From an uncultured Candidatus Nitrosopumilus sp. (lineage in GTDB: Archaea; Thermoproteota; Nitrososphaeria; Nitrososphaerales; Nitrosopumilaceae), in assembly GCA_905612485.1 (NCBI GenBank), contig CAJQSE010000026.1:40050-104049 (forward strand): a stretch of 64,000 nucleotides of DNA, in the 5' to 3' direction. Under the pieces are notes generated by a model. It was not told the origin of the DNA. It ran no database searches and saw only the letters and a program-made list of their open reading frames with translations. Shown here in pieces: positions 37,428-45,517 of this stretch. Position numbers and translations under genes: made by a program. Positions within the stretch are counted from its first letter, which is position 1, and each line of letters begins with the position of its first letter.

Positions 37428-37848
37428 TGAATTACAAAAAATGTTAGATAATGTTCATGATGGAATTACAACTTTTGATTTTGAAGGTAAAGAAACTCCT
37501 TGTATAATAATTGAAGAAGAAAAATATGGTCTAATTAGAGCCAAGATTGAAGGACAACCTTTTTCTGTTAATACCGATCTTAATATTCTTCAAGATGGAT
37601 TGGGAAATGTTTTTGTTGAAATTATTTTAACATTTTCAGTAGGTAATATTTCTGAAAAATTTCTTATCAATGCAAAAACTAATTTAAAATTCTTTGAAGT
37701 TTTAGTAAATACCTCTATGCTTGTACTTAATTCACCTGAATCAAGATATGGCCAAGATAATGTGATAGCAATCCAATTACCTCGTCCTGAAAAGGCACAT
37801 GATGCACTTGAAATTATTAAAACTGGATTAATATCTAAAAATCAATAA
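37420..37848 (+). CDS. Hypothetical protein coupled to antiporter (142 aa)
   Basis: No family recognised. It is soluble and beta-rich with a repeated hydrophobic pattern (CIIIEEEKYGLIRAKIEGQPFSV). The overlap with the antiporter gene suggests a linked role, perhaps as a regulator, but nothing in it shows this. It ends 1 base before the tRNA-Gly 3' end. Confidence 0.65.
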   Translation: MPDELQKMLDNVHDGITTFDFEGKETPCIIIEEEKYGLIRAKIEGQPFSVNTDLNILQDGLGNVFVEIILTFSVGNISEKFLINAKTNLKFFEVLVNTSMLVLNSPESRYGQDNVIAIQLPRPEKAHDALEIIKTGLISKNQ

Positions 37849-37849
37849 G

Positions 37850-37926
37850 TGGTGCAGTTACCGGGATTTGAACCCGGGTCACGTACTTGGCAAGCACGAG
37901 TACTAACCAGACTGTACTATAACTGC
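37850..37926 (-). tRNA. tRNA-Gly (anticodon GCC), encoded CCA
   Basis: On the minus strand: acceptor GCAGTTA/TAACTGC, D arm GTAC-loop-GTAC, anticodon stem CGTGC/GTACG (one G-T) with loop TTGCCAA, anticodon GCC, T arm CCGGG-TTCAAAT-CCCGG, discriminator A then genomic CCA. No intron. Upstream (higher coordinates) a TATA-like CTTAAAAAC is seen. The TAA of the plus-strand gene lies directly next to it. Confidence 0.95.
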
Positions 37927-37990
37927 AACAATTCAAAGAGTTGAATTTGCAGATTTAAGCGTTTTTAAGCTTTCATTGTTATGGTAATTC

Positions 37991-38254
37991 ATGGATGACA
38001 TTCTTTTGAAGAAAATTGAACAAAAAATTCAAGATAGTATTTCAAATAAAGACGACATTAAAGAATTGATTAAATTACTTTCATCAATTGATAATTCCAA
38101 ATCTTTTGCATTGGGTATTGTTGTGGGTAGATTATACAATACTTTTTTCTATCAAAGTAAAAGAATTCTCAAACGAGATCCTACAAAACAAGAATTTGAA
38201 GATTTTTTAAAATTTATTGGAAATAAGAAATCTGATTTAGAACATCTATGGTGA
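37991..38254 (+). CDS. Hypothetical protein (87 aa)
   Basis: All-helical small protein with no recognised family: KKIEQKIQDSISNKDDIKEL and FALGIVVGRLYNTFFYQSKRIL. The 3' end overlaps the convergent rpl10e by 9 bases. Own TATA-like sequence in the tRNA/gene gap. Function unknown. Confidence 0.65.
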   Translation: MDDILLKKIEQKIQDSISNKDDIKELIKLLSSIDNSKSFALGIVVGRLYNTFFYQSKRILKRDPTKQEFEDFLKFIGNKKSDLEHLW

Positions 38255-38755
38255 TGATTTATTCCATTCAATTACTTTGATTGTTGGAGTACCTGGTAAT
38301 TTGACACATGATCCGTGAAGTGCTTTCTTTGCAGCGGTTAGATGTGCTTCTCCATTAACGTATAATTCCATAATACATTGTCCTTGTCTTACTCTTGCAC
38401 CTAGACTGGTTGCTTTACCCCATGACCTTCTCATTCCTTCTGAAACCCTATCTGCACCTGCAGTAGCAATTTGTTTGTTTTCTCTTAAGAGATTATGCGG
38501 GTAAATTCTGAGTCTTGAATAGTAACCTGTTTCACCAGTTGTTTTTTCTAGTGTTTTGTTTGCTGCTAATCTAGTAGATTCAATTGCCATATGTCTAATT
38601 TGAAGTCGTTCATTCATCAATAATTGAACACAATATTCGTAGGTACCCCTCTTACCGCCTTGAAATTTTGCAATTTTAATTTGTGGTTTGCCTTTGATGT
38701 ATTCTTTTCTTGTGAATACTTGACCTTTTCCATCTCTATAATTTGCACCATGCAT
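38246..38755 (-). CDS. rpl10e: Large ribosomal subunit protein uL16 (archaeal L10e)
   Basis: Near the peptidyl-transferase centre. I shortened the track ORF to the internal start MHGANYRDGKGQVFTRKEYI at 38755. Conserved parts are RLQIRHMAIESTRLAANKTLEK, YYSRLRIYPHNLLRENK and the EGMRRSWGKATSLGARV loop. 169 aa, close to the archaeal norm. TATA-like GTTAAAATATGG is about 27 bases upstream, so the mRNA is nearly leaderless. Divergent from endA. Confidence 0.95.
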   Translation of the reverse strand: MHGANYRDGKGQVFTRKEYIKGKPQIKIAKFQGGKRGTYEYCVQLLMNERLQIRHMAIESTRLAANKTLEKTTGETGYYSRLRIYPHNLLRENKQIATAGADRVSEGMRRSWGKATSLGARVRQGQCIMELYVNGEAHLTAAKKALHGSCVKLPGTPTIKVIEWNKSSP

Positions 38756-38852
38756 GATAATCTCAACCAAGAATCCCCATATTTTAACGGTTAGCAATTT
38801 TTCAGTTCTTTTTCCAATGCTTATATGGAAATCTTCCATTTTTCTCATCATT

Positions 38853-39416
38853 ATGGATGAAACTCCTGAAGTTAATGGTGATCTAATTTTAGATCAAGTC
38901 TGTATTTCTAATAAGAATATGATTCATGATCTTGAACAAAAGGGATTTGGTGAAATTGAAAATGGTAAATTAATTCTCAAATCATTTGAGACTCTATATT
39001 TATTATATACTCATAAATTATTTCTAAAGAAAAACAAAAAACAAATCAATTTTGATGCTTTCATGGGAATCTGTCAAAAAACAAATTCTGAAATTCTTAC
39101 AAAATTTTTGATATTTCGTGATTTGAAAACTAGGGGATATATTGTAAAAGATGGTTTTGGATTTGGTTCTGATTTTAGAGTTTATGAGAGAGGACATTTT
39201 GGTGAAAAAGGTGCAAAATTTCTAATTTTTGGTCTCAATGAAGGGCAACAAGAGAAGATGGGGGCATTACAAAAGAAAATTGATGAAATTACTCAAATGG
39301 GAAAAGAACCTATCATTGCAGTAATTGAAAGACGTGGTGAAGTGATTTATTATAAAATTAATAAAATGAACTTTTTTGAAAATAAATCCAGGTTAAAAGA
39401 TTCTTTTGAATTTTAA
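38853..39416 (+). CDS. endA: tRNA-splicing endonuclease subunit
   Basis: Cuts bulge-helix-bulge introns such as the one in tRNA-Ser above. I use ATG 38853 (187 aa) with TTATAT 24-30 bases upstream. The C-terminal catalytic domain has FRDLKTRGYIVKDGFGFG, DFRVYERG (catalytic Tyr) and the IIAVIERRGEVIYYKI strand with a Lys just before it (GKEP). In homologues a His follows as HS-YLV; here GAKFLI occupies that place, and the nearest His is 6 residues earlier (GHFG). So it may be a modified catalytic or a structural subunit of an alpha2beta2 enzyme. Confidence 0.88.
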   Translation: MDETPEVNGDLILDQVCISNKNMIHDLEQKGFGEIENGKLILKSFETLYLLYTHKLFLKKNKKQINFDAFMGICQKTNSEILTKFLIFRDLKTRGYIVKDGFGFGSDFRVYERGHFGEKGAKFLIFGLNEGQQEKMGALQKKIDEITQMGKEPIIAVIERRGEVIYYKINKMNFFENKSRLKDSFEF

Positions 39417-40069
39417 ATTTGCGTAACCCATTTTGATGAATATTTTAAAAGATTATTTTCTTCTGCATACATAAAATCACAAACATCCACATACTTTGTT
39501 TTATTTTGCCATAAATCTTCAAAGTCTTTCATTTTTCTTTCAACTCTTGTTTTATCATTCCATGATGTAAAAACATCAACTGATTCAAAATCCCTAGTTT
39601 GATTCGAAAATGATTCTTTTGATGTTCCTGTAAATGCTACTTGTTGGTCCTCCTCATCTCTAAAAATTCCAATTCTTTCTGAGAATCCATCTGCAATTAG
39701 TTCTGAATTTGGAATTGCAATTTTTAATTCAATTTGTCCATTATTTACTATGTTTTGTAATTTCTGAATTTTACTATTTTTAATGAATTTTCCTTCAAAT
39801 GATTTTGTAAATTTTTCAGAAAATAATTTTGTAAATATGTTGAGATCTTCTGTCTTGTATCTATGACCTGTTATCATTCTCAGTTTTGCTTTACCTGCAT
39901 TAAAATTATCAAATGCCATTGATATTGTGGCTAGTGCTTGAATTGATAAAAAATTCACACATCTATCATATTGAATACAATTACTTAAACACGGAAAGAA
40001 GAATTCTGCAACAATATCATCTACATCTGAACGATATTCTTCTTTGAGATTAATATTTTTTAGACTCAT
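39413..40069 (-). CDS. Stand-alone phospholipase D-like domain protein, degenerate active site
   Basis: 218 aa resembling the PLD-like N-terminal region of certain SNF2/DEAD-helicase proteins seen in restriction and defense contexts: CIQYDRCVNFLSIQALATIS, QIELKIAIPNSELIADGF, IGIFRDEEDQQVAFTGTSKES and FESVDVFTSWN. In such proteins the HxK motif precedes GIF-D; here it reads SERIGIFRD, so His and Lys are lost. No helicase part follows; the frame just ends. Converges on endA with a 4-base overlap. Function unclear. Confidence 0.65.
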   Translation of the reverse strand: MSLKNINLKEEYRSDVDDIVAEFFFPCLSNCIQYDRCVNFLSIQALATISMAFDNFNAGKAKLRMITGHRYKTEDLNIFTKLFSEKFTKSFEGKFIKNSKIQKLQNIVNNGQIELKIAIPNSELIADGFSERIGIFRDEEDQQVAFTGTSKESFSNQTRDFESVDVFTSWNDKTRVERKMKDFEDLWQNKTKYVDVCDFMYAEENNLLKYSSKWVTQI

Positions 40070-40124
40070 AGAATATGATTTATGATTTTAATATTTAAGG
40101 CAATAATTTATAAATTAATTTAAG

Positions 40125-40199
40125 TGCTCCCATCGGGATTTGAACCCGAGTCTTTGGCTTGAGAAGCCAAAATGCTTAACCGGACTACACTATAGGAGC
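40125..40199 (-). tRNA. tRNA-Glu (anticodon CTC)
   Basis: On the minus strand: acceptor GCTCCTA/TGGGAGC, a D arm with TCCGGTTA loop, anticodon stem TTGGC/GCCAA with loop TTCTCAA giving anticodon CTC, T arm CTCGGG..CCCGA with TTCAAAT, and discriminator A. CCA is not encoded (next bases CT), unlike the other two tRNAs here. Upstream TATA-like TTTAAATTA is about 26-30 bases away. Confidence 0.94.
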
Positions 40200-40309
40200 T
40201 TGATGAAAAACTACTCCGTCTTAATTTAAAGGAAATGTTTTGAGTTTGAATAAAGTTGTAAAACTTTATGACTTGATTCCTTTATAGAAAAACTGTCTCA
40301 TCTAATCAT

Positions 40310-41194
40310 ATGGATTTACAAAAATTCATTGAGACACAGGAATTGTCTAATTTTCCTATTGGATTGGGTGGATGTAGAACTATGGATTATTTTTTTGATT
40401 CTTGTGATTATGATCTTATGGTTTTTGATGAAAATTCTTCTAATAACCAAATTATTTCATTTGAGAATAATTTAATTACTATCCATCATGCATCACTATC
40501 TGAAACAAATACTAAAAAACTTCTTCAATATGATAAATTGAATATTATTCAAGATGATTCTTGGAATTTGAAAATATTTCTTTCTAAAATTTCTCAAAAG
40601 AGAACTTTGCTATTTTCTGATTTTGCAAAAAACTCTTTAATTGAATCTCTTTTTTGTTGTCAAAAAACTAAGGATGGCATTGACAATAATGATGTATTTG
40701 CAGCATGTTGGCAAAAATGTGCTTCTTATTATTTAGCTGATGCCTTATCTTCTTTAAATAATAATCCATCAAGCCCTTCTCACATGCTTGGTTCACTTCG
40801 TAAATTTAAAAAAAATTCTATCAATAATCATATTTCTAGCATTTTGGATACCATTGGAATTGAAAGAGCTACTCCCACATTATTAGAACGTATGTTAAAA
40901 TCTACTATTGGTTTTTCTGATTTAGTTGAGAAAAATAATCATTCTGAATTAATTCAACAAAAATATGATTTTTTCTTAAAAAATTCAATGCTTTCTGATT
41001 GTTACTTTTATCTTGGATATGTCAACAAAGAAAATTTTATTCTAATTAAGGATGAATTGAATAGAAAGCAGGATCTAATTCATATTCTGAAAATTGCCTT
41101 TGACATTGAATCTAATTCAAATCTTCTTTCACAACAAGCTAAAACCATTCAAACTAGTTGTAATGATATTCTTGAGATAATTTCAAGTACATGA
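40310..41194 (+). CDS. Hypothetical protein, possible nucleotidyltransferase fold (294 aa)
   Basis: No family confirmed. The N terminus GLGGCRTMDYFFDSCDYDLMVFD is laid out like the G-x-D-x-D strand-turn-strand of pol-beta nucleotidyltransferases, followed by beta-rich sequence and then mostly helical sequence to the end. Such proteins can be antitoxin or tRNA-related enzymes; nothing here decides it. Sits alone after the tRNA-Glu promoter. Confidence 0.6.
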   Translation: MDLQKFIETQELSNFPIGLGGCRTMDYFFDSCDYDLMVFDENSSNNQIISFENNLITIHHASLSETNTKKLLQYDKLNIIQDDSWNLKIFLSKISQKRTLLFSDFAKNSLIESLFCCQKTKDGIDNNDVFAACWQKCASYYLADALSSLNNNPSSPSHMLGSLRKFKKNSINNHISSILDTIGIERATPTLLERMLKSTIGFSDLVEKNNHSELIQQKYDFFLKNSMLSDCYFYLGYVNKENFILIKDELNRKQDLIHILKIAFDIESNSNLLSQQAKTIQTSCNDILEIISST

Positions 41195-41244
41195 TTCAGT
41201 ATTATGCACTAACCTTTTAAAACAAGTGATGTTCTTGGTTTATC

Positions 41245-41391
41245 ATGGTAGATCAAGCATGTGGTTGCGAAGCTGACAGCGGCGACCCAGATTACTCATG
41301 TGACTGTGCAATGCAAGGAGCTTGCATATGCAGTGCAGATTGCAAATGTACAACTGACGTTTGTAAAGAAGCTGTTTCACAAATGAATTAA
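41245..41391 (+). CDS. Metallothionein-like protein (48 aa, 9 Cys)
   Basis: Not in the ORF track. ATG 41245 to TAA 41391. Cysteines at 6, 8, 19, 21, 27, 29, 33, 35 and 40 form four CxC pairs plus one, in an otherwise acidic Asp/Ala/Gly chain with no long hydrophobic stretch. This is the composition of a metallothionein (Zn/Cu/Cd store). A TATA-like CTTTTAAAAC stands about 25-30 bases before the ATG. Closest neighbours do not explain it. Together with the next small gene it fills the 524-base gap before the secreted protein. Confidence 0.7.
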   Translation: MVDQACGCEADSGDPDYSCDCAMQGACICSADCKCTTDVCKEAVSQMN

Positions 41392-41427
41392 AACAGCTAA
41401 TTACAACCTAATTTTTTATTTTTTAAT

Positions 41428-41595
41428 TTAATCGTCTTCTTGCTCAAAGCCCCAAGATTTTACTAATTCTTTTTGGAACTTGTCTGCTTGTTTTTCATCT
41501 AATGGAAATCCACAATTTTTATGAGTAGGAACAACTGTCATTCCATCAAGTTTGAATTCTACTTCAAACAAGTGAACTTTAGAACATTCGCACAT
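41428..41595 (-). CDS. Small CxC protein (55 aa)
   Basis: Not in the ORF track. ATG 41595 to TAA 41428. It starts MCECSKVHLFEVEFKLDGM and goes on with a HKNCGFPLDEKQA segment and an acidic end GFEQEDD. Two Cys at 2 and 4, one at 28, with His at 8 and 25. Codon use and frame look coding. Convergent with the metallothionein-like gene. A metal role is possible, not shown. Confidence 0.65.
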   Translation of the reverse strand: MCECSKVHLFEVEFKLDGMTVVPTHKNCGFPLDEKQADKFQKELVKSWGFEQEDD

Positions 41596-41718
41596 TTCTA
41601 TTTTTTTTGAACATTCCTCTATATTTGCCTATTTGAATTAAATTTTAATACCTATTTTTAGTATTTTTTGATTATTTGAATAACGTTTAACTATCGCTTT
41701 TACTAATTTTTTTTAGAT

Positions 41719-43236
41719 TTGAAGACGATATTATCAATTCCAATTATTCTTGTATTATTTTTAGGAATAACTATGACTTCATCTGCATATGGACAGATTG
41801 AAGCTGGTGGTGTAAGTTCTGATACGCTCCCAAAAGGAACTACATGGTATGCTGGTGAGGGACTCAAACAAGGTGATTTTTTTTCTTATTCCACATGTTT
41901 TGTTGATTACAAAGAATGTACAAATTTTGAGATGGACTTTTGGATTAAAGGTGATAAAAAAGTTGGTAGTGAAACCAAGTGGTTAGCTGAAGTTGTTGTT
42001 TATGATGGAAATAAAGTAATTGTTGGTGAAATGGAGTTGGGTAAAATTGCTCCAGAACCTACTGGTGGCACTCCTGAATTGGGTATTTACCGTGGTGCAT
42101 TCAAGTCCTCTATTGCTTGGCTATCTGCTTTTGCAACATCTGATGGAAGTTCTGGAGGGAAAGGTCCTAAAGGATTTGATGAAGTATCTTGGGGTAAAAT
42201 TGGAAACATTGGTGGTCAACAAGTTGTTCCATTAGCTATTGAAACTATTACAGTTCCTGCAGGAACTTGGGAAACTGTAATAATGTCTTGGAAAACAGGA
42301 GGGGCTGTAAGTAAAGTTTGGATTGCAGATGATTTTCCATTTCCAATAAAAGCTAAAACCTACACTCATGTTGCTGAAGGTATTCCTCCACCAGAGTATG
42401 ATTTTCAATTGTTAAAGTATAAAGAAAATGTACAACAATCTCCATTTGTTGGAATTGAATCTACTGTAGATGATCTAATTGCTGCTGGATGTGACACTGA
42501 TATTGAAAAGGAAGTAATTCATAAAAAATCTACCACGAACTTCAAATATCAAGTTCATATTTTCTATGGACCTGAATATCCAGTTCAAGGATGTGAGATA
42601 CAATTTCTAGTTAATTTCTTAAAATTTAGTGATGAAACTGAATTTTTGAACCAAGTACAATATGATATTTTTGTTGTAGATGATAAAGGCATTCGAACAA
42701 GATCTATTGCACAAGAAGAGGGTAGACAATTCCTTTACTCTCCATCTGGTCAAGCTCTAATTGATTTTGTTATTAAAGAGGATCCTGGAACTGCAAATTA
42801 TGTAATTTGGGTTTATGGCTTAGCCCCAAATGGAATTGTTCCATCTGGACCTTCTGATTATCTCCAAATAGAGGTTCCAATTTATGCTTCAGATGGAAGT
42901 ATACCTGTTGCAAAAATCCCCTCTTGGATTAAAAATAATGCCGGTTGGTGGGCTGATGGCACCATAGATGATAAATCATTTATACAAGGAATTCAATTTT
43001 TAATTAAAGAAAAAATAATGAAAATTCCAAAAACCACCCAAGGAACTGGGGGAAGTTCTAACGACATCCCCTCTTGGATTAAAAATAACGCCGGCTGGTG
43101 GGCTGATGGCACCATAGATGATGAATCCTTTATCCAAGGAATTCAATTTTTAATTAAAGAAGGAATTATGAAAGTTCCACAACCTTACCAGAGTAATACT
43201 TCTACTGGTGCTGAACCTCCAGCCTGGTATAATTAG
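41719..43236 (+). CDS. Secreted protein with two C-terminal SWIKNNAGWWADG repeats
   Basis: 505 aa, TTG start, N-terminal signal peptide of about 26 residues (ILSIPIILVLFLGITMTSSAYGQ). A beta-rich body follows, with Cys at about 59 and 65 and Cys pairs later, then two near-identical 38-residue repeats (IPSWIKNNAGWWADGTIDD...) at about residues 400-437 and 450-487. This repeat is, from memory, common in secreted proteins of Nitrosopumilus relatives; function unknown. The protein ends EPPAWYN, with no clear sorting motif. Confidence 0.85.
   Translation: MKTILSIPIILVLFLGITMTSSAYGQIEAGGVSSDTLPKGTTWYAGEGLKQGDFFSYSTCFVDYKECTNFEMDFWIKGDKKVGSETKWLAEVVVYDGNKVIVGEMELGKIAPEPTGGTPELGIYRGAFKSSIAWLSAFATSDGSSGGKGPKGFDEVSWGKIGNIGGQQVVPLAIETITVPAGTWETVIMSWKTGGAVSKVWIADDFPFPIKAKTYTHVAEGIPPPEYDFQLLKYKENVQQSPFVGIESTVDDLIAAGCDTDIEKEVIHKKSTTNFKYQVHIFYGPEYPVQGCEIQFLVNFLKFSDETEFLNQVQYDIFVVDDKGIRTRSIAQEEGRQFLYSPSGQALIDFVIKEDPGTANYVIWVYGLAPNGIVPSGPSDYLQIEVPIYASDGSIPVAKIPSWIKNNAGWWADGTIDDKSFIQGIQFLIKEKIMKIPKTTQGTGGSSNDIPSWIKNNAGWWADGTIDDESFIQGIQFLIKEGIMKVPQPYQSNTSTGAEPPAWYN
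42916..43029 (+). repeat. Intragenic repeat copy 1
   Basis: 114 bases (38 codons) encoding the first SWIKNNAGWWADG unit. Copy 2 begins 150 bases later. Most bases are identical between copies, including third positions, so the duplication is recent or kept uniform by conversion. Confidence 0.85.
43066..43179 (+). repeat. Intragenic repeat copy 2
   Basis: Second 114-base unit, differing from copy 1 mainly in a few codons (DDKSF versus DDESF, EKIMKIP versus EGIMKVP). Separated by a Gly/Ser-rich spacer (TTQGTGGSSND). Confidence 0.85.
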
Positions 43237-43298
43237 AGCCTAAATTTTTGATGTTCTACATTCAAATTATTGATTTTTCATTAATTTTTTGATAACAA

Positions 43299-43658
43299 AT
43301 GGTAGGTCTTTTCAAACAACCAAAACGTCATTTAAAAAAATTAATCAGAGATGGGGAATATACTGATGCAATTGTATTTGGAAAAAATTTAGAACCTGAA
43401 TATTCTGATGATTCTGATTTTATGTTCATTATGGGGAGTATCTATTTTATTGTAGATGATGTAAAAAAGGCATTACCTTATTTTGAAAAATCTTTTCAAC
43501 TAAATGCAGATGATGTTGAAATGCTTACTCTAAAAACTAATGTTCATTTGGCATTACAACAAAAAGATGAGGCCATAAATTGTTGTAAGAGAATTATAAA
43601 ATTAGAGCCAAAAAATTCTGAAGCTGAATCCTTACTTGAACAATTAGAAAATATTTAG
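43299..43658 (+). CDS. TPR-repeat protein (119 aa)
   Basis: Short helical-repeat protein with two or three tetratricopeptide units (DSDFMFIMGSIYFIVDDVKKALPYFEKSF and AINCCKRIIKLEPKNSEAESLL). TPRs bind other proteins; partner unknown. Ends 2 bases before the convergent 159-aa gene. Confidence 0.8.
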   Translation: MVGLFKQPKRHLKKLIRDGEYTDAIVFGKNLEPEYSDDSDFMFIMGSIYFIVDDVKKALPYFEKSFQLNADDVEMLTLKTNVHLALQQKDEAINCCKRIIKLEPKNSEAESLLEQLENI

Positions 43659-43660
43659 AA

Positions 43661-44140
43661 TTATTGATTTTTTTTCATTTCATATGCATTTTCCATTAAC
43701 CAATTACAAAATGCTGTAACATTTTCATCAAATTCAGTCCATATGTGAACTGAATGAGGTAAAATATCTATTTTCCAATTATCTGTAAAAACTCTAACCC
43801 CCTCTTTATTTTCATACATGTATGCATCTTCTGTTTTTACATCCCCTAGCATCTCTATTGCTTTTTGTTTAATGATTTCTCTATCTATTGGAAATCTTTC
43901 TCTTTCATAATCTATAATTAAACTCAAATCTCTTTTTCCATACATTTCAAATTCTTCTATTCTTCCTTGTTTTGGAAAATTTACAATTAGTTTGATGTTG
44001 TACATTTTACCAACTTCTTTTCCAATTTCTACTATTCTCTTGTATCCTAAACCTGGATTTTTTTTGATAAGAAATATGATTTGCGCAAGTTCTTTTTTTA
44101 ATTCATTTTGTAAGTCTGTAATTAATTCTGAGAATATCAT
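43661..44140 (-). CDS. Hypothetical protein (159 aa)
   Basis: No family recognised. An N-terminal helical region (LITDLQNELKKELAQIIFLI) is followed by an alpha/beta part with IVNFPKQGRIEEFEMYGKRD. Contains no enzyme motif I know. Convergent with the TPR gene. Confidence 0.65.
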   Translation of the reverse strand: MIFSELITDLQNELKKELAQIIFLIKKNPGLGYKRIVEIGKEVGKMYNIKLIVNFPKQGRIEEFEMYGKRDLSLIIDYERERFPIDREIIKQKAIEMLGDVKTEDAYMYENKEGVRVFTDNWKIDILPHSVHIWTEFDENVTAFCNWLMENAYEMKKNQ

Positions 44141-44222
44141 TAATTATTATCTGAAAAATTCCTATTATAATCATTAATTTCAGTCAAGATTAGTTTTTTT
44201 AGAACTATAATAGATTTAGAGT

Positions 44223-44867
44223 ATGGCAATGCCTGAAGGTTATGATGGAATGAGAACTGGTGATGAATCCGAAAGAACTGATGATCCTAATGAATACAAG
44301 CGTACATGCATTGATTTTATTGAAGATATTTCTCACGATTATGAAGCTTGGGTTGATTATTACAAATTACCTGAAGATGAAGATAAACGAAGACGTGCAG
44401 GAATTCATGCAACCATAACTCGAACAAATGAATGGTTAGCAAAAGTTGCACAATCTATCAAAGCAGTAGATGTTATAATGAATGACGGAATTCAAAAGAT
44501 GGCTGAATCTACAGCTGGTAAACCTCTTGAAATTGGAGTTTTTGTAAATCAAAAATCAGGATACACTGAAACAAAACCTGGAATTATTGATGTAATTATT
44601 AAAGGACATCCTAGAAAAAATAGAAAAATGAAACTTGGTTATCATTTCAAAGATGATAGATTCCGTATTGAATCTACATGCGGTGCATACTTGGAAGAAA
44701 ATAATTTACCAACTGTGGAATCTAATGAGTTGGATCTTCATTTAAAACTTCATGCAGAAAATGGTAAGCCTCGTGATGTAATTTCATTTACTGTTACTGT
44801 TAGTGAAATTGAAAATGATGTTGAATTTGATAGACGTGGTGTTTCTACAGTAGTTCATTTAGTTTAA
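44223..44867 (+). CDS. Hypothetical protein (214 aa)
   Basis: No family recognised. An acidic start (GMRTGDESERTDDPNEYKR) leads into helical residues up to about 90 and then a beta-rich C-terminal half (EIGVFVNQKSGYTETKPGII, KLGYHFKDDRFRIESTCG). A TATA-like ACTATAATAG is just upstream. Ends overlapping the convergent flavin-barrel gene by 4 bases. Confidence 0.68.
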   Translation: MAMPEGYDGMRTGDESERTDDPNEYKRTCIDFIEDISHDYEAWVDYYKLPEDEDKRRRAGIHATITRTNEWLAKVAQSIKAVDVIMNDGIQKMAESTAGKPLEIGVFVNQKSGYTETKPGIIDVIIKGHPRKNRKMKLGYHFKDDRFRIESTCGAYLEENNLPTVESNELDLHLKLHAENGKPRDVISFTVTVSEIENDVEFDRRGVSTVVHLV

Positions 44868-45196
44868 TTTTTATTATTAGAATCTAATGTAACTTCAATG
44901 GCAACTCTTTTTTCGTCCGCACGTTTTTCTCCAGGATATTTTAATTGAGAAATTTTTTGATTTAATTCATCATCTGTAACTAGAGATGCTTTTCCAGTAA
45001 ATTCCATATTATTATATTGAATTTTTACTTCAGAATTTGTAATTGCATTTTGAAACCAATCTCCATCTGGACGATGTCTTGAAAAATAGATTTTTTTATT
45101 ATATTTTACAGCCCTTAGCCATACTGAATGAGGGTTTCCTGTTTTCCTTCCTTTTGTAATTAGAATTGGTCTGAATCTTTCTTCTGAAATTTCCAT
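44864..45196 (-). CDS. Split-barrel flavin/F420-dependent reductase (DDN-like)
   Basis: 110 aa with ILITKGRKTGNPHSVWLRAVKYNKKIYFSRH and DGDWFQNAITNSEVKIQYN, the pattern of deazaflavin (F420)-dependent nitroreductase-like or pyridoxamine oxidase-like barrels. F420 is likely made here (cofE in window). The substrate is unknown. Short for the family. Confidence 0.7.
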   Translation of the reverse strand: MEISEERFRPILITKGRKTGNPHSVWLRAVKYNKKIYFSRHRPDGDWFQNAITNSEVKIQYNNMEFTGKASLVTDDELNQKISQLKYPGEKRADEKRVAIEVTLDSNNKN

Positions 45197-45330
45197 GCCT
45201 ACTATAATCTGTCAAGTAATTTAATCCCATTGATAGAAATTTCTGATATTTGAAAAATCGGCGAAAAAATTATCTTAGGAATGACTAAAGAAGAATTTTA
45301 AAATATTGAATGATTCTTTTTTATTATATT

Positions 45331-45423
45331 CTATTTTTTTACACAAATTGCACAAACAGGACTTCCATCCTCAAGTGTAATATCTACATTTGATGAGTGA
45401 CATTTTTGACATAATCCTTTCAT
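45331..45423 (-). CDS. 30-aa zinc-finger mini-protein
   Basis: Not in the ORF track. ATG 45423 to TAG 45331. Two CxxC knuckles: CQKC (5, 8) and CAIC (24, 27), separated by SSNVDITLEDGSPV: a complete four-Cys zinc ribbon in 30 residues. Lies in the about 320-base gap before the ABC transporter; the rest of that gap shows nothing more than AT-rich sequence. Confidence 0.65.
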   Translation of the reverse strand: MKGLCQKCHSSNVDITLEDGSPVCAICVKK

Positions 45424-45517
45424 ACTTCATGTTCGCAAAATACTCTTTTTAAATTTTTTATGAGTAGTTTTTGATCTAATACTTAGTAATTTATAATTCT
45501 CAAAATGGATTAAGTTA

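Noticed and set aside
40200-40309. TGATGA after the tRNA-Glu as a C box
   Set aside because: No D or D' box at a useful distance; the bases form part of the tRNA promoter region.
45197-45330. Possible second box C/D RNA (CTGA-like and TGAT-like words)
   Set aside because: The boxes do not fall in order with a closing terminal stem; ordinary AT-rich gap.
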